Positions 1 to 9,453 of a DNA stretch of 64,000 nucleotides are shown in pieces. Source of the DNA: Coprinellus micaceus (Eukaryota; Basidiomycota; Agaricomycetes; Agaricales; Psathyrellaceae); assembly GCA_951394405.1 (NCBI GenBank), contig OX596334.1, positions 4,898,001 to 4,962,000 of the forward strand, read 5' to 3'. Made by a program: the position numbers and the translations under genes. Position 1 is the stretch's first letter. Each line of letters begins with the position of its first letter. The notes under the pieces were generated by a model. That model did no database searches, was not told the origin of the DNA, and worked only from the letters and a program-made list of their open reading frames with translations.

Positions 1-1815
1 TATCTCTTGTCTGTTTCCCTCGACGCTATGAGTGAGCACGATTATCTCGAACAGTTCATCGCCTGATGGTGTATGGAGACACCCTACGAGAGCGAAAGCC
101 CAAGAGGGCACCTCATCGGGTTCCCCTCGCCGTTAGGCTATGGCATTTCTTGGGACTCCCCCCAGGCGGGGGACTCTGATTGCATAATTGAAAGGTTCGT
201 CGGTTGTAGATGCCTGCCTCCGTTTCCTATTCCTCGAGCCCTGACGAGTGCATCTAGTCAAGACCATGGCGTCCTTGCTCCTCTGGCAAAGGTTATCAGA
301 TCTCACCGCGTTCATATTTGAAAGGAGAGGGTTCATCTCGCCAACAAGTCTTTCACCGCCGATGGGTTTCGTGCGCCGACCACAACATGACTTTGGCCAC
401 CGGCTCCTCATGCTATGCAGATTTGCCGAAACCTAGGGCACTCCCTCACATCGAGATAGCGCAGCGGACACATACGTTTGTCTCCTACCTGTTTACCAAC
501 CCAACCTAGTGGTACTAGCAGAGACTACGATTCACAAAGTCTTACCTGAGCAAGATATCGTGGCATCCTTCCTCCAAGGTTCACTGTGAGCGTGTTGGTA
601 TGAGAGGGCTCGCGCTGTCCCAAGTGGAAAGAACTTACGGCACGGCGGACTCAGGATGAGGGGAAGGCTGATGGGGGTGGCCCACAGGTTAAGTGGATAG
701 GTGGGGGGTACCCTCATCCAGGGTATGTGATGCAACACCCACGTATTGGACGGTCTCGCTCTCTGCTGGACCATCGGTGGCCGGGCTGGATGTAGGGAAT
801 TCGAGACCGTAACTCTTCGATTTCGGAAATTGGCGTGCCAATGCTCCTCCTGTTCCTTGAAGCTTCCCTCCGTGGTACCCGTCCTTGCTTCTTTACAGTT
901 CCCACCACCGATTAATATGGTTCGTTACGGTCTTAAAACCCCATATTTCGACCGTTGTGTGTATTCTGGGGACATCGGGTAGGCGGGCGCCTCCCGGCAT
1001 ACGCGCCGCTATGATAGGCGCCGTGGCGGAAGAGGGCGGCTTATTAGCCCGTGACTGCACTGTGGGGACTTCGGGGAGGTGGGCGCCTCCCGGTTTAAGC
1101 GCACCGCTGATTGGCGCTGGGGAGGTAAGAGGGCGGGATCGCCAAGATCGTCACTGACACTTGACTGGTACGACCCCTTGAACAACGCTTCTGTCCGAGG
1201 ACACCAGCGAGAGCTGTAGCTTGGTGTGTTGGACAATAATCTGTCTGTTTCGTGTGTCTCACCGGCAGGCTAACGGCACATCTGGATGCTATGGTGGGAC
1301 TTGCTGGGCGGTTCCGTTAGGCACGATGCCTGTCAACTTTGGCACCATGTCTCTTTATGAATTTCGAGCTTCCCGAATTTCAATTCAGCGGCCCCATAGG
1401 CCATTTTAGGCAGTTCCTACGCCATCTTTGCCACTTGGACTCTAGATTAACGATCCCTCGCTAACGCAAGCGCTCGGGCTCGGATTACAGGCGATCGGTT
1501 GCAGGATGGCGCTGGAATTGCGAAGCTATGATGAAGGTGAAATCAGAATTTCGACCGGCCGTCTGTGACAGGAGGTTAGTCAACGCTGCGAAGGTTCGAG
1601 CCGCATAGTCACCCTACGACTGGGGCAATACGCACATTATTCATACCAAATTGCCGTAACCCAGATATGGAGAGCATATGGCCTAGCTTGTCGGCGGTGA
1701 GAGCGGAGGTTCTGTCGGTACCGTTCCAGATCTACCATTTCGGAGAATATGAGTTTACACGGTTCGAGTCCCTGCAAGAATACACTGTTTGGAGATGATC
1801 CTACTTTTGGTCTGT
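1..1815. other. Intergenic, no supported gene
   Basis: No reading frame here carries a recognisable domain, and none is flanked by convincing splice sites. The one structured stretch is an imperfect tandem duplication at 965-1136, listed separately. A box-B-like GGTTCGAGTCC near 1761 was examined and rejected as a tRNA. Confidence 0.5.
965..1136. repeat. Imperfect tandem duplication, about 96-bp period
   Basis: The stretch from 965 to 1039 is repeated from 1061 to 1136. Both units open with TGGGGAC, share GGGCGCCTCCCGG, and end in AGAGGGCGG. They differ at many internal positions, so the duplication is old. No gene is associated with it. Confidence 0.6.
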
Positions 1816-1831
1816 AGTGCGGTCTTATCCC

Positions 1832-1838
1832 TATAAAG
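1832..1838 (+). promoter_or_regulatory. TATA box of the small secreted protein gene
   Basis: TATAAAG lies 84 bp upstream of the ATG at 1916. A pyrimidine-rich, CAAC-containing leader follows, as is usual for highly expressed fungal genes. Confidence 0.6.
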
Positions 1839-1915
1839 TCTGGGCGGTTTCTTCGCCAACCTCATCGCCTCGCATTCAAACAGTTTTCAACTCCCAACAC
1901 CCACTCTCAATCAAC

Positions 1916-2428
1916 ATGAAGTTCACTTCTCTCCTCTCTGCTCTCACCATCCTAGCTGCCACCAACGAGGGCATGGCCGTCGTTTACCGTGGTTACTCCA
2001 ACACCGTTCAGTGCAGCGGATCCAACTTCTTCTGCAACGACGGAGGTGCTGTCTGCTGTGGTCCCTTCCCAGCTGGGTTCGGCTTCTCCGCACAGTTCGA
2101 GAGCCTCCCCAACGGCAGCCAGGGTCAAGGCTACACCGATGCGTGCAGGGCGTTCCTCTTTGCCGTCTTCGGCTCTGGCACCAAGTGCTGGAACGGCGGA
2201 GGAGCGCGCGCTAACTACCTCAACTGGTTCCACAGCGCAGGAAGAATCGCCGAGCGTGACGGCGAGTCGAAGGAGTGTGTTGCCCCAAGCGGGTTCAACT
2301 ATGAGGATGGCCAGGGCGCCAAGCACTCCATCCGAATTCCGGCTGGCACTGCGAACGCCACTGAGGCCATCGCGAGGCACTACCAGAACAAGAACTGGAA
2401 GGCCCTCGCGGCCTACGAGTCGACTTAA
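1916..2428 (+). CDS. Small secreted cysteine-rich protein
   Basis: A 170-residue single-exon protein of unknown function. The ATG at 1916 was chosen over longer upstream frames because it opens a typical signal peptide (MKFTSLLSALTILAATNEG) and follows a TATA box and a CA-rich leader. The mature part has seven cysteines, including a CC pair in a GAVCCGPFP stretch, and is rich in Gly, Asn and aromatic residues (NYLNWFHSAGRIAE). There is no membrane segment or GPI signal, so secretion into the medium or cell wall is the likely fate. Length and cysteine content fit the broad class of fungal small secreted proteins and effector-like proteins. I do not recognise a named family, so the function is open. 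Codon use is strongly C-ending, suggesting high expression. Confidence 0.8.
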   Translation: MKFTSLLSALTILAATNEGMAVVYRGYSNTVQCSGSNFFCNDGGAVCCGPFPAGFGFSAQFESLPNGSQGQGYTDACRAFLFAVFGSGTKCWNGGGARANYLNWFHSAGRIAERDGESKECVAPSGFNYEDGQGAKHSIRIPAGTANATEAIARHYQNKNWKALAAYEST

Positions 2429-2950
2429 CCTCAGTCAAGAGGTCAGTACATCATCCTTTTAACAGATCCCAGTGAACTCACTTGAGCACTTGAGCCTTTT
2501 AGATTCACCCACCCAGGAACCAAGCTTGAAGCGACTGGTCGCCCGTACGATCTCGCCACTCAAATTAATGCCCCGCTGTACTTACTTCTCCGTTCTCCCC
2601 GTTTGTCGCGCCAAGTTCAACCTTGGGCCTTTGTTTCTGCACCTTTTAGCGTATTCGAGCGTACGGCTTTACAATATCAAGTGAATATACACATATATCG
2701 GTTGGCCAATCTGGTTGCGACATTTATCATACTCGTTGGTCACTGGTCTCAAGGGGAATTGGCGAATGTCACGAGCGCTTTGATACTACGGGAAAAGGAA
2801 GAGGGGTGACCGTCACCAAAAGCTGAAAACCTAAGGGGACCTAGCGCTAGGCCTGATTTAGTAGAGGTGAACTCAGAACCAGTGGATTGATTGAAGACTC
2901 GAGAAGTTAGAACGACGAGGTGTTCGCAATACAGGCGCCCGAGCAAAAAA
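2429..2950. other. Intergenic, no supported gene
   Basis: This is the 3' flank of the secreted protein gene. Short open frames exist but none has a motif or splice structure worth calling. Confidence 0.5.
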
Positions 2951-3033
2951 TGTCCCAGGGAGGATTCGAACTTCCGGCTTCTCGGAGCAGTAGCGACCAC
3001 AACGAGATGATTTAACCCCTAATCGACAAGGAC
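2951..3033 (-). tRNA. tRNA-His (GTG) with an 11-nt intron
   Basis: On the minus strand the 83-nt sequence folds as a full cloverleaf. The acceptor stem is GTCCTTG with CTGGGAC (one mismatch, one wobble). The D stem is GATT/AATC around a loop containing GGGG. The anticodon stem is TCTCG/CGAGA, and the T arm has loop TTCGAAT (one stem mismatch). The anticodon loop reads TTGTGG, an 11-nt insertion, then C. The insertion sits just after position 37, where eukaryotic tRNA introns lie, giving anticodon GTG (His). A run of six T immediately after the discriminator base is a Pol III terminator. The stem mismatches leave room for a decaying copy. Confidence 0.65.
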
Positions 3034-3279
3034 CCTTGCTGTCCTCGACACTTTGAGACTGATGAGCGAGGCCGATTCATGGCCCCTGACGGGCGCTTAA
3101 AGTATTAAAGTACGACACGAATGGGATTTGTGTGACGCTGTGACGCTGGCTCGGGGACTCTATTGGAGTGGAGCTCTTTATTCACCCAAAGGTGAAGTGC
3201 TCTTCAAAACCCTTGTGCATCGGGGTATTCAGCCGGGAACTCCCCACTTCCGATATAAAGCTATGAGCTATGACTGTGT

Positions 3280-4405
3280 TTAATAACGCTCTCGGGATTT
3301 CTGCTCCTCCATAACGCTGCAGAAACCAGAGTTCCGCCCAGATTTTGAGTCAATGGCCTCCATAGGGTGGTCCTCCACGATGGTGGTCGTCGTAAAGACG
3401 GCGACATGCGACGTAGGAGGGCGGTTGCCGCTCGATCTGACCGTATCCGAACGCATGCTGCGGCTGTTCCACATTGCTTCCGTTTCCGTCTTTGCGAGGT
3501 GTGTGCGCAGAGTCATCAGGACAAATACAATTCCTGCGTAGTGCTCTTCAGAGATAATTTCAGGCCATCAACATTCGAGCTTACCGGTGCTGGGGATCAT
3601 GGTGGCGTGCAGGATCACCTGCGCCGGGTGTTCGAGCTGCTGGAGGATTGTGATAAGAATTTGTTGAACGGTGAATATCAAGGCGCTCTCGATGATGATC
3701 CGGACTATGGTAAGTAGACTGACGCTCGCAGAAAACCGGGACAGCCCTGCGCTCTCTGTTTGTGCGTGTTGCGTCCAAATTCTGTACGTGATCAGGCCGG
3801 TGGTGAGGATGCTTTGTGCGATGTTGAGAGGGAAGATCATTTGAAGGAAGATCCACATAACGCCGTCAGGCACAGCCCCAGGATTCTTGAAACCGACCAA
3901 TGCGGTGATGTTCACAACTAAAGGGATGTTTAGGGCTCTCCTCGGACGACTGGGTAACTAGAGACGCTTAGTACTTACCGACGCTCCAGATCAGAAGAAG
4001 AACGGGAAGCACGATCGTCCAATAGTTGCGGCCCCAGATTAAGAAGCAGCGGAATATCTACCGCTGGGTGGTTAGTATGTCCCTGCGAGATGGGCGGTAT
4101 GAAAGGGCGTACCACGAGCGCGTCCGCGTGCAACACAAGTAGCGTTACAATCACTATAAATGAGTAGTTGTCCCAGGCAGTATAGTTGTGGTAGTATTCG
4201 ATGGGAGTAACTGCAAGATTTCGAAGGGCGTAGGCGCGCACAGCGCGGTATAGGTTGATGACTGCACGATGGCCTTCAGCAGAGGTGGTCAGCGGGATTA
4301 CTGACAGAAACACTCACATGTGTAAATTGTGATCAGAATAAACATCACAATGTGCGAAACGAATAACGTCTGCACCGCCATAAGATGTCGTCCTCGCCAT
4401 AACAT
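3280..4405 (-). CDS. Multi-pass membrane protein (Agaricomycete orphan 7TM family)
   Basis: Five exons join in frame to about 304 residues: roughly 4405-4318, 4273-4113, 4057-3979, 3917-3585 and 3533-3280. The introns are 44-61 nt with clean GT..AG ends. The product is rich in hydrophobic helices. Exon 3 carries the hallmark FRCFLIWGRNYW followed by a helix. Exon 4 gives FPLNIAQSILTTGLITYRIW and ends in MIPSTG, and exon 5 resumes IVFVLMTLRTHLA before a hydrophilic tail of about 65 residues. This is the pattern of a large family of seven-helix proteins in mushroom genomes with no assigned function; a receptor-like role is only inferred. The N-terminus is uncertain: ATG 4405 keeps the frame, but another short exon may lie upstream. 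It differs from the DUF6533-type genes elsewhere in the window. Confidence 0.7.
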
Positions 4406-5400
4406 TTGGATATTCGGGACCTACTAAGGAGAAGGAGGATTCCTTTCGCCAATCCTTCACCGAGATACGAATTACAGCTATAAATAGGACCAAGTAGACG
4501 CCTGGGTATAACTGTTAGCCTCTTGCCCGTCGCTTGGCTAAGGGGATAAGCTACCATAAATCAGAGACTAAGATCAAGGTCAGCTGGGTAGCCAGAGTTT
4601 CGGTGGAAGGTGGGCGTGCCTCGAGCCAGGTTCCTACCAGCATGTAGACTTGCTCGGCTATCGAGCCATCTTGACCAGGGGGAGGAGGCATGAGATGCGA
4701 TGGGTAGCAACCAGTTGTCGCGGGGGTGGTGGGATAGAAAGAATGAGGAGGCGGGGGATTCGCATGCGTTTCGCTCGCTACTTTAACCTGCCTCCAAGCT
4801 TACGAGATACCCTGGGTGAGGCGATGTGGGCGTCAATACATTTGGCAACCTCAATGTTCGTTGGAAACTCAGGTTGCTTGTAGGGTTTGTATTGACGGTG
4901 TACGAACGCCATTCTCAGGGTTCCGTAAATACGACTAATGGGTGTCAACAGTTCAGGAGCTCATTTTGCTTCATTGGCCTTTGGGCGTTCAAATGATATC
5001 GATAACATAGACTTCACGGAGGCACCTCACCGAGGAGAAATCCTGGACTGTGCTCAGCCCGGATCTCTGCGAGATACAGCAGTCCCTGGAAAACCCGACA
5101 CGGATTCAAACACCAAAGGCCTGTATGAGCTTGAGCGTTCATACCGGGTACATCGGTTGGCCAGGGGTCGACTCGTTCTCACCTTTGTGGATACCGCTTC
5201 GGCCCAGGAGCCCGAGGGCTTCCTCGCACCCTTCGCGTGTCGTAAGTATAACACCAGACGTGAGAACCGGCCTCCATCGTTTGCCAATCCACTGAGGCCC
5301 ACATTAGTAACAGGGCAATTTAAAATCATGACAGTGGTCTCTGCATCGCTTCAGGTGGAATGATGGGCGAGATATTGACATGCTACAGTGCATATAGCAG
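4406..5400. other. Intergenic, no supported gene
   Basis: The first exon of the 7TM gene may lie near 4557-4421 on the minus strand. An open frame of 141 codons at 4938-5363 (+) has no recognisable motif and is not called. Confidence 0.4.
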
Positions 5401-5409
5401 AAGTAGGGG
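5401..5409. repeat. Left 9-bp target site duplication of the MULE
   Basis: AAGTAGGGG occurs here directly before the left terminal repeat and again at 6827-6835 directly after the right one. A 9-bp duplication is the signature of Mutator-like transposition. Confidence 0.8.
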
Positions 5410-5606
5410 CAGGCTCCTCACCACCCACTCTTCTCGCAGCGAATGAATCCTAGGGCGGCGGGAGGGATGTTTGGTGATTGATGATGGGTAAACAGTTTTC
5501 GTTGGATTCGCAGCTCGATAGAGCGGCTGGCATAATCGTGATTCGGCAAGTTCCGAACAGCTGATAGAACCTAACGTAGGGCTACGGCTCCCAGCCGGCA
5601 TGAAAT
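5410..5606 (+). repeat. Left terminal inverted repeat of the MULE
   Basis: The repeat starts CAGGCTCCTCACCACC and ends GCCGGCATGAAAT. It matches the reverse complement of the right repeat over its full 197 bp. It preserves the uninterrupted site into which the MITE inserted in the right copy. Confidence 0.85.
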
Positions 5607-5774
5607 CGGAGATCAAGGATTTCCCAAAAAGGGACACCCGGCATATCGAAACCAGCGCTGCCGGTGTCTGCACGAAATTCAGAACCACAAGGCAGATCGC
5701 TGGGATATAGTCGGGGAATAGTTATCAGCAGTACTTTAGGGGTCGCAGTAGCTGTATGGCAGGTAGTAGCACCC

Positions 5775-6119
5775 ATGGCTTCCCACCCTTCTCCCACCGT
5801 AGCGATCTTCGAGTGCCTTCAACAATTGGCGGAGGACGGATTATCAATCTCACAGTTCCTTACCACCCTGGTGCAGCTGGACCCCTCCACTCTGGATGCT
5901 CGCCGATTTGAGCTGTGCACATCAGCTACCAATAATCTCTCCCAGAACTTACCCCATATCCTTAATGCCTGCAAAGCCGCACCCAATCTCTCGCTACCCC
6001 TTCTTGAGTGGTCCATACAGACTGTCTCATCACAGTGTTCAGCAGACTTGCTGAAACTGGTCGATCCAGACTCAGGATTTCACTTCCCAGCAAAGGAGAT
6101 GTTTGAGAGCATGTCATGA
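5775..6119 (+). CDS. Short passenger ORF inside the MULE, possible fragment of a larger protein
   Basis: A 114-residue frame starts MASHPSPTVAIFECLQQLAE, contains a Leu/Ser-rich helical stretch (GLSISQFLTTLVQLDPSTLD) and ends SGFHFPAKEMFESMS before the stop. The layout recalls the N-terminal region of large transposon-associated Agaricomycete proteins of the DUF6589 group, where a conserved aromatic W/F-H-F motif follows helical repeats. That resemblance is from memory and weak. With no nuclease-like domain it cannot be a transposase on its own. It is either a truncated leftover of an autonomous relative or a captured gene fragment. Confidence 0.35.
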   Translation: MASHPSPTVAIFECLQQLAEDGLSISQFLTTLVQLDPSTLDARRFELCTSATNNLSQNLPHILNACKAAPNLSLPLLEWSIQTVSSQCSADLLKLVDPDSGFHFPAKEMFESMS

Positions 6120-6353
6120 CATGCCGGCCTTTGATAATTGCAATTCCAACTTGAATCTGCCATTGGCAGGCCCGTTTTCCGAAGAATCGGAAGACGATTT
6201 CACGTATGACAGCATCCGATGGGACTTTGACAATGGCTGTGGACATAGGGCGGGCATAGGCCCTCTTGGGTTGACTTGACGAGGCGCGGTGAGGACGGGT
6301 GACGCGACGCGCCAATTTTTCACTGATTCAATGCTCTGCCGAAAACACGGCAA

Positions 6354-6826
6354 ATTTCATGCCGGCTGGGAGCCGTAGCCCTACGTTAGGTTCTATCAGC
6401 TGTTCGGAACTTGCCGAATCACGATTATGCCAGCCGCTCTATCGAGCTGCGAATCCAACGAAAACACTACGGGCAAGAAGAGGAATCTCCAACGAGTATC
6501 AAGTTAATCCTGAGAGGACCGGGTCTTTTTATCCCAACCATAATCCAGTCTTAATCCTGACCCGTGCATAAGACAATTATGCCCGGTCGGCATCAGAAGC
6601 TAGGAGCCCTCTGATTGGCTAATTAAGGCAGGGATAAGTGATTTATCGTGAAGGTCAACAAGATACGCATTCGCTTTGCATAAATTACTATTCCCTGAGA
6701 GTATGCCCGGCACACATTCCCCCCTTTGCCCGTAGTGAAACTGTTTACCCATCATCAATCACCAAACATCCCTCCCGCCGCCCTAGGATTCATTCGCTGC
6801 GAGAAGAGTGGGTGGTGAGGAGCCTG
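6354..6826 (-). repeat. Right terminal inverted repeat of the MULE, split by a MITE
   Basis: Positions 6354-6464 and 6741-6826 together make the 197-bp repeat in inverse orientation. The 273-bp MITE plus a 3-bp duplication (AAA) lies between. Comparison with the left repeat shows the empty site directly. Confidence 0.85.
6465..6737 (+). mobile_element. 273-bp CACTA-type MITE, copy 1
   Basis: It begins CACTACGGGCAA and ends with the inverted form TTGCCCGTAGTG. It is flanked by a 3-bp duplication (AAA). CACTA ends with a 3-bp duplication are the hallmark of the CACTA (CMC) superfamily. There is no coding capacity. A second 273-bp copy lies at 17582-17854 and differs at only about ten positions. 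This copy is inside the right terminal repeat of the MULE, so it arrived after the MULE. Confidence 0.85.
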
Positions 6827-6929
6827 AAGTAGGGGTTCAAACTTCAAACTTCAAAATGAAATTGTGGAATACTGTTACATATATGATATTACGCCTCCCA
6901 AGGTTGGGGCTTCTCTATGAGAGGCAAAA

Positions 6930-7003
6930 TGATTCGACCCAGGCTCGAACTGGGGACCTTCTGTGTGTTAGACAGATGCGATAACCAACTACGCCACCGA
7001 ACC
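6930..7003 (-). tRNA. tRNA-Val (AAC)
   Basis: The 74-nt minus-strand sequence starts GGTTCGGTGGCGTAGTTGG and folds as a standard cloverleaf. The anticodon stem is TCTGT/ACAGA with loop CTAACAC, giving anticodon AAC (Val). The T arm is CCCAG-TTCGAGC-CTGGG. The acceptor stem pairs fully when G-T wobbles are allowed. A TTTT run follows the 3' end. There is no intron. Confidence 0.93.
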
Positions 7004-8294
7004 GATACGGAGGAAATTCAATTTCCTCTCATATTCGCTGTCTAGTTTGTAGGAGCCCTGTCAAGCGCAGTAACCGGGAATTCCCAAGGTCGAACTGGAC
7101 GAGGGATGGAAGAGGATGCAGCATGAGATATGGGTGTGGTAGGCCGCTAAGAACGAGTTCATAAGGTCGAGACCACTGCGTGGAGAGGATCGGGGGCGGT
7201 GGGATGCGAGGGAAGTGGTGCGTAGCCCACCCAAGCGACTCCAGGCGAGAAAGGTACAACGGGGGAGATGAACGGGGGAGATGAAGCTAAGACCTACCGC
7301 CTGTCGTATTCGGCGAACCATCGATGTCTTGTGCCCCTCCGCATCAATTTGTCCTGGGACAAACAGGCACGGAAGTGGCGGTCCAACGCCCGTCCGGAAG
7401 TCCCGCTCGTTTCAGGGATGGAGATGTGGCAATCGATCATTCCCATACAAACACGGAAGAGTATACGTTCCTCTCGAAACCGACGAGGCTATCCGTGAGT
7501 CTAACGAGGCAATAGGCACAGATTTACGATGCCTTGTGGTGACCGCAGCTCCTCGTCCGTTTGTGAGGGGTGACAATCACCCAACGGCCTGAGGCAGGGG
7601 AACAAAATTCAGGTCCGTATGATTTGACAAGACCGCAAGAGGAACCGGGAATCAGCCAGTCAGCAGACGTACCAGTGTCCCAAGTTCTAAGAGAGAAACC
7701 GACATCGTGGAAGGTGGTGTGGACGCCGACAACTGAACAGAGATACGACGTAAGATTCTGTGTAACAACCATTTGGAATGCCCAGAGAATCGCTCGAGGA
7801 TACCATGGGGAGCAAGGAGCATGGGAGGCGAAGCTGTGGTATTTGCCAGACCAGGAAGGCAACGAAGTTATTTTGCGTACGAGACCCGAATGTACAGGGG
7901 AGGCGGTGGGGGGCGGGAGTAATGGGGTCGTTGGGTATAACGTTCATCTGGGGAAATTTTCAGTGGACTACCTGAAGCTCCACATCGGCCACAGGCGATC
8001 GACGGGTGCACCATGTCCAAGTACCCCCGCATTCGAGGGGATTTATCAAACTGAGGGAATACAAGGGATCGCTGAGGCATGGTGGGGAAGAGTGAGCAGT
8101 AGCAAGGGCGTCGTGGTCGTGGTGCAGGAGAGAGAATCGTGGCGAACTTCGACTCAGAGATGGCATGCTGAGAGTTTGAAACTCCGATTTCAAGATCCGA
8201 CGGAACAATAGGAGACGGACCTGCGGAGCTTGTCTAGGTCGAAACAAGAGGAGCATGTAAGATTGTCTCACCACTTAAATCTCAGAAGAGGGTC
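7004..8294. other. Intergenic; one long open frame, not called as a gene
   Basis: An open frame of 213 codons runs from 7570 to 8211 on the plus strand. It lacks an ATG near its start and overlaps comparably open frames on the other strand. I see no motif, signal peptide or splice signals, so it stays unassigned. Confidence 0.4.
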
Positions 8295-8300
8295 TATAAG
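8295..8300 (+). promoter_or_regulatory. TATA-like box
   Basis: TATAAG lies about 84 bp upstream of the ATG at 8379, at the spacing seen for other TATA boxes in this window. Confidence 0.4.
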
Positions 8301-8378
8301 AAGTCCCCCCGTCAGTTTCCCGGCCTGCATCCACTCTCCCACCAACCGCCGTGACGCATACCGACATCGATCGACGCC

Positions 8379-8768
8379 ATGGCCGTCACACAACCCTTCG
8401 AATACACCGTCCGCGTCATGGGAAGCGGCGGAACGATCCAAGGGTTGCCGCTGTCCTTTACAGAAGAGGCCCGCGTTGCCTTGTTCAGCCCTAACCCTCC
8501 CCCCAACCCGACGAGGCATCTTTTGGCTACCCTCGCGACAAGGCATCACAACGAAATCATGGGCATGCAGGACTGGGGGTGTTGGAAATGCTCCAGGCAT
8601 GCGGTGTCAATGTTACACAACCCGATGAGCTATCTTTACAAATCTGAATTCCCTGAAGTGGTTGATCTAGCCCTCCCTGTTTGCCGGAACGGAGGGAGGT
8701 GTGACACCGAAGGGAGGAGGATGTTTGCGCAGGAGATGGCGAGGATGCAAGTCGGTGGAGGCTTGTAA
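8379..8768 (+). CDS. Orphan protein with CxxC motif
   Basis: A 129-residue frame starts at an ATG in a good context (cgccATGGCC). The N-terminus (PFEYTVRVMGSGG) suggests beta strands. It is followed by PLSFTEEARVALF, a proline run, ATRHHNEIMGMQDWGCWKCS and HNPMSYLY, then VCRNGGRCDTEGRRMFAQEM. The paired cysteines (CWKC; VC...RC) and nearby histidines look like a small metal-binding site. I recall similar unnamed proteins in mushroom genomes, some followed by zinc-binding tails. The stop codon overlaps a consensus 5' splice site (GTAAGT), so the true gene could continue through an intron past 8765. No function can be given. Confidence 0.65.
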   Translation: MAVTQPFEYTVRVMGSGGTIQGLPLSFTEEARVALFSPNPPPNPTRHLLATLATRHHNEIMGMQDWGCWKCSRHAVSMLHNPMSYLYKSEFPEVVDLALPVCRNGGRCDTEGRRMFAQEMARMQVGGGL

Positions 8769-9453
8769 GTCACGGTGATTCCAAGGGGTGAGTTGGACTC
8801 CCAGTTTGTGGGGTAGATGGTCTGATAGGTTAAATCACTCAGCACACACCGTTGTGGTCTTCACCACGAAACCCTCTTGCGATGGTGGAAGAGATCCCAC
8901 CAAGGACCTTTGTATCGCTCAACCGTAAATCCCCAATCTCAAGAAGTCGAGAGGTTCGTACGTATCGTCGCTTATGTACTGGAACCAAGAAAAGGAACGA
9001 CGTCGAGGGTGCAAGTCGGTGTACTGAGGTGCAGCGTCCTCGGGGCTTGGCCATCGAAGCGTAGATTTCATTGATATTCGTTTTCGTCTATGATAAGACC
9101 TCGGAGTCCTTGATCCCAGAGATGACGCTTCCATATACCGCTGTCGTCGCCAGGCACCTTTGACGGCCACCGGCGCTTAACCCCGGTGTCAGGGACCCCG
9201 CAAGCCGCCGGCTCTGGGCCGAATGACGTCACCGCCTTGACACATCGCCGTGTGGACCTGCAATGCCCTGGCCTTTTGCTTTCTATCCACCATCTGCCCA
9301 TCACCACCACGTCGGCGCACACACCAGCGAGATCGATTCTGAGATGAAGGGACCAAATGGAAGGAAAGGGACATGCGTGAGTTCATAGTCTAAAAGGTAT
9401 CGAAGTAGCTTCACTGACAAACAGGGAGACTAGTCTACATTAACTGGGCGTTC
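8769..9453. other. Intergenic, no supported gene
   Basis: It may hold a 3' exon of the gene at 8379 if the GTAAGT at 8765 is used. The string GTTAAATC...CGTTGTGG near 8831 resembles part of a tRNA-His but does not fold. It also contains one copy of GGCGCTTAA, near 9172. Confidence 0.4.

Larger units (their letters stand above)
5410..6826. mobile_element. Mutator-like (MULE-type) DNA transposon, non-autonomous
   Basis: The element is bounded by 197-bp terminal inverted repeats (5410-5606 and 6354-6826, the latter interrupted by a MITE) and by a 9-bp target duplication, AAGTAGGGG. Reading base by base, I see no difference between the two repeats outside the nested insertion, so the transposition is recent. 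Without the MITE the element would be about 1.14 kb. The roughly 750-bp centre holds one short open frame and no transposase signature, so it must have been moved by an enzyme encoded elsewhere. Long repeats plus a 9-bp duplication point to the Mutator superfamily; assignment to a named family would need a search with the terminal repeat. Confidence 0.8.

Noticed and set aside
1690..1790. Possible tRNA around the box-B-like GGTTCGAGTCC at about 1761
   Set aside because: A T arm can be drawn with one mismatch, but acceptor, D and anticodon stems do not pair.
4938..5363. 141-codon open frame with an ATG just before the MULE
   Set aside because: No recognisable domain, and a good splice donor (GTAAGT at about 5241) interrupts it in another frame. 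Too weak to call.
7570..8211. 213-codon open frame on the plus strand
   Set aside because: No ATG near the start, no motif, and the opposite strand is also open over much of it. One frame of this length by chance in 64 kb is not very surprising.
8831..8880. GTTAAATC...CGTTGTGG resembling the tRNA-His at 2951-3033
   Set aside because: No matching anticodon stem, T arm or acceptor follows.
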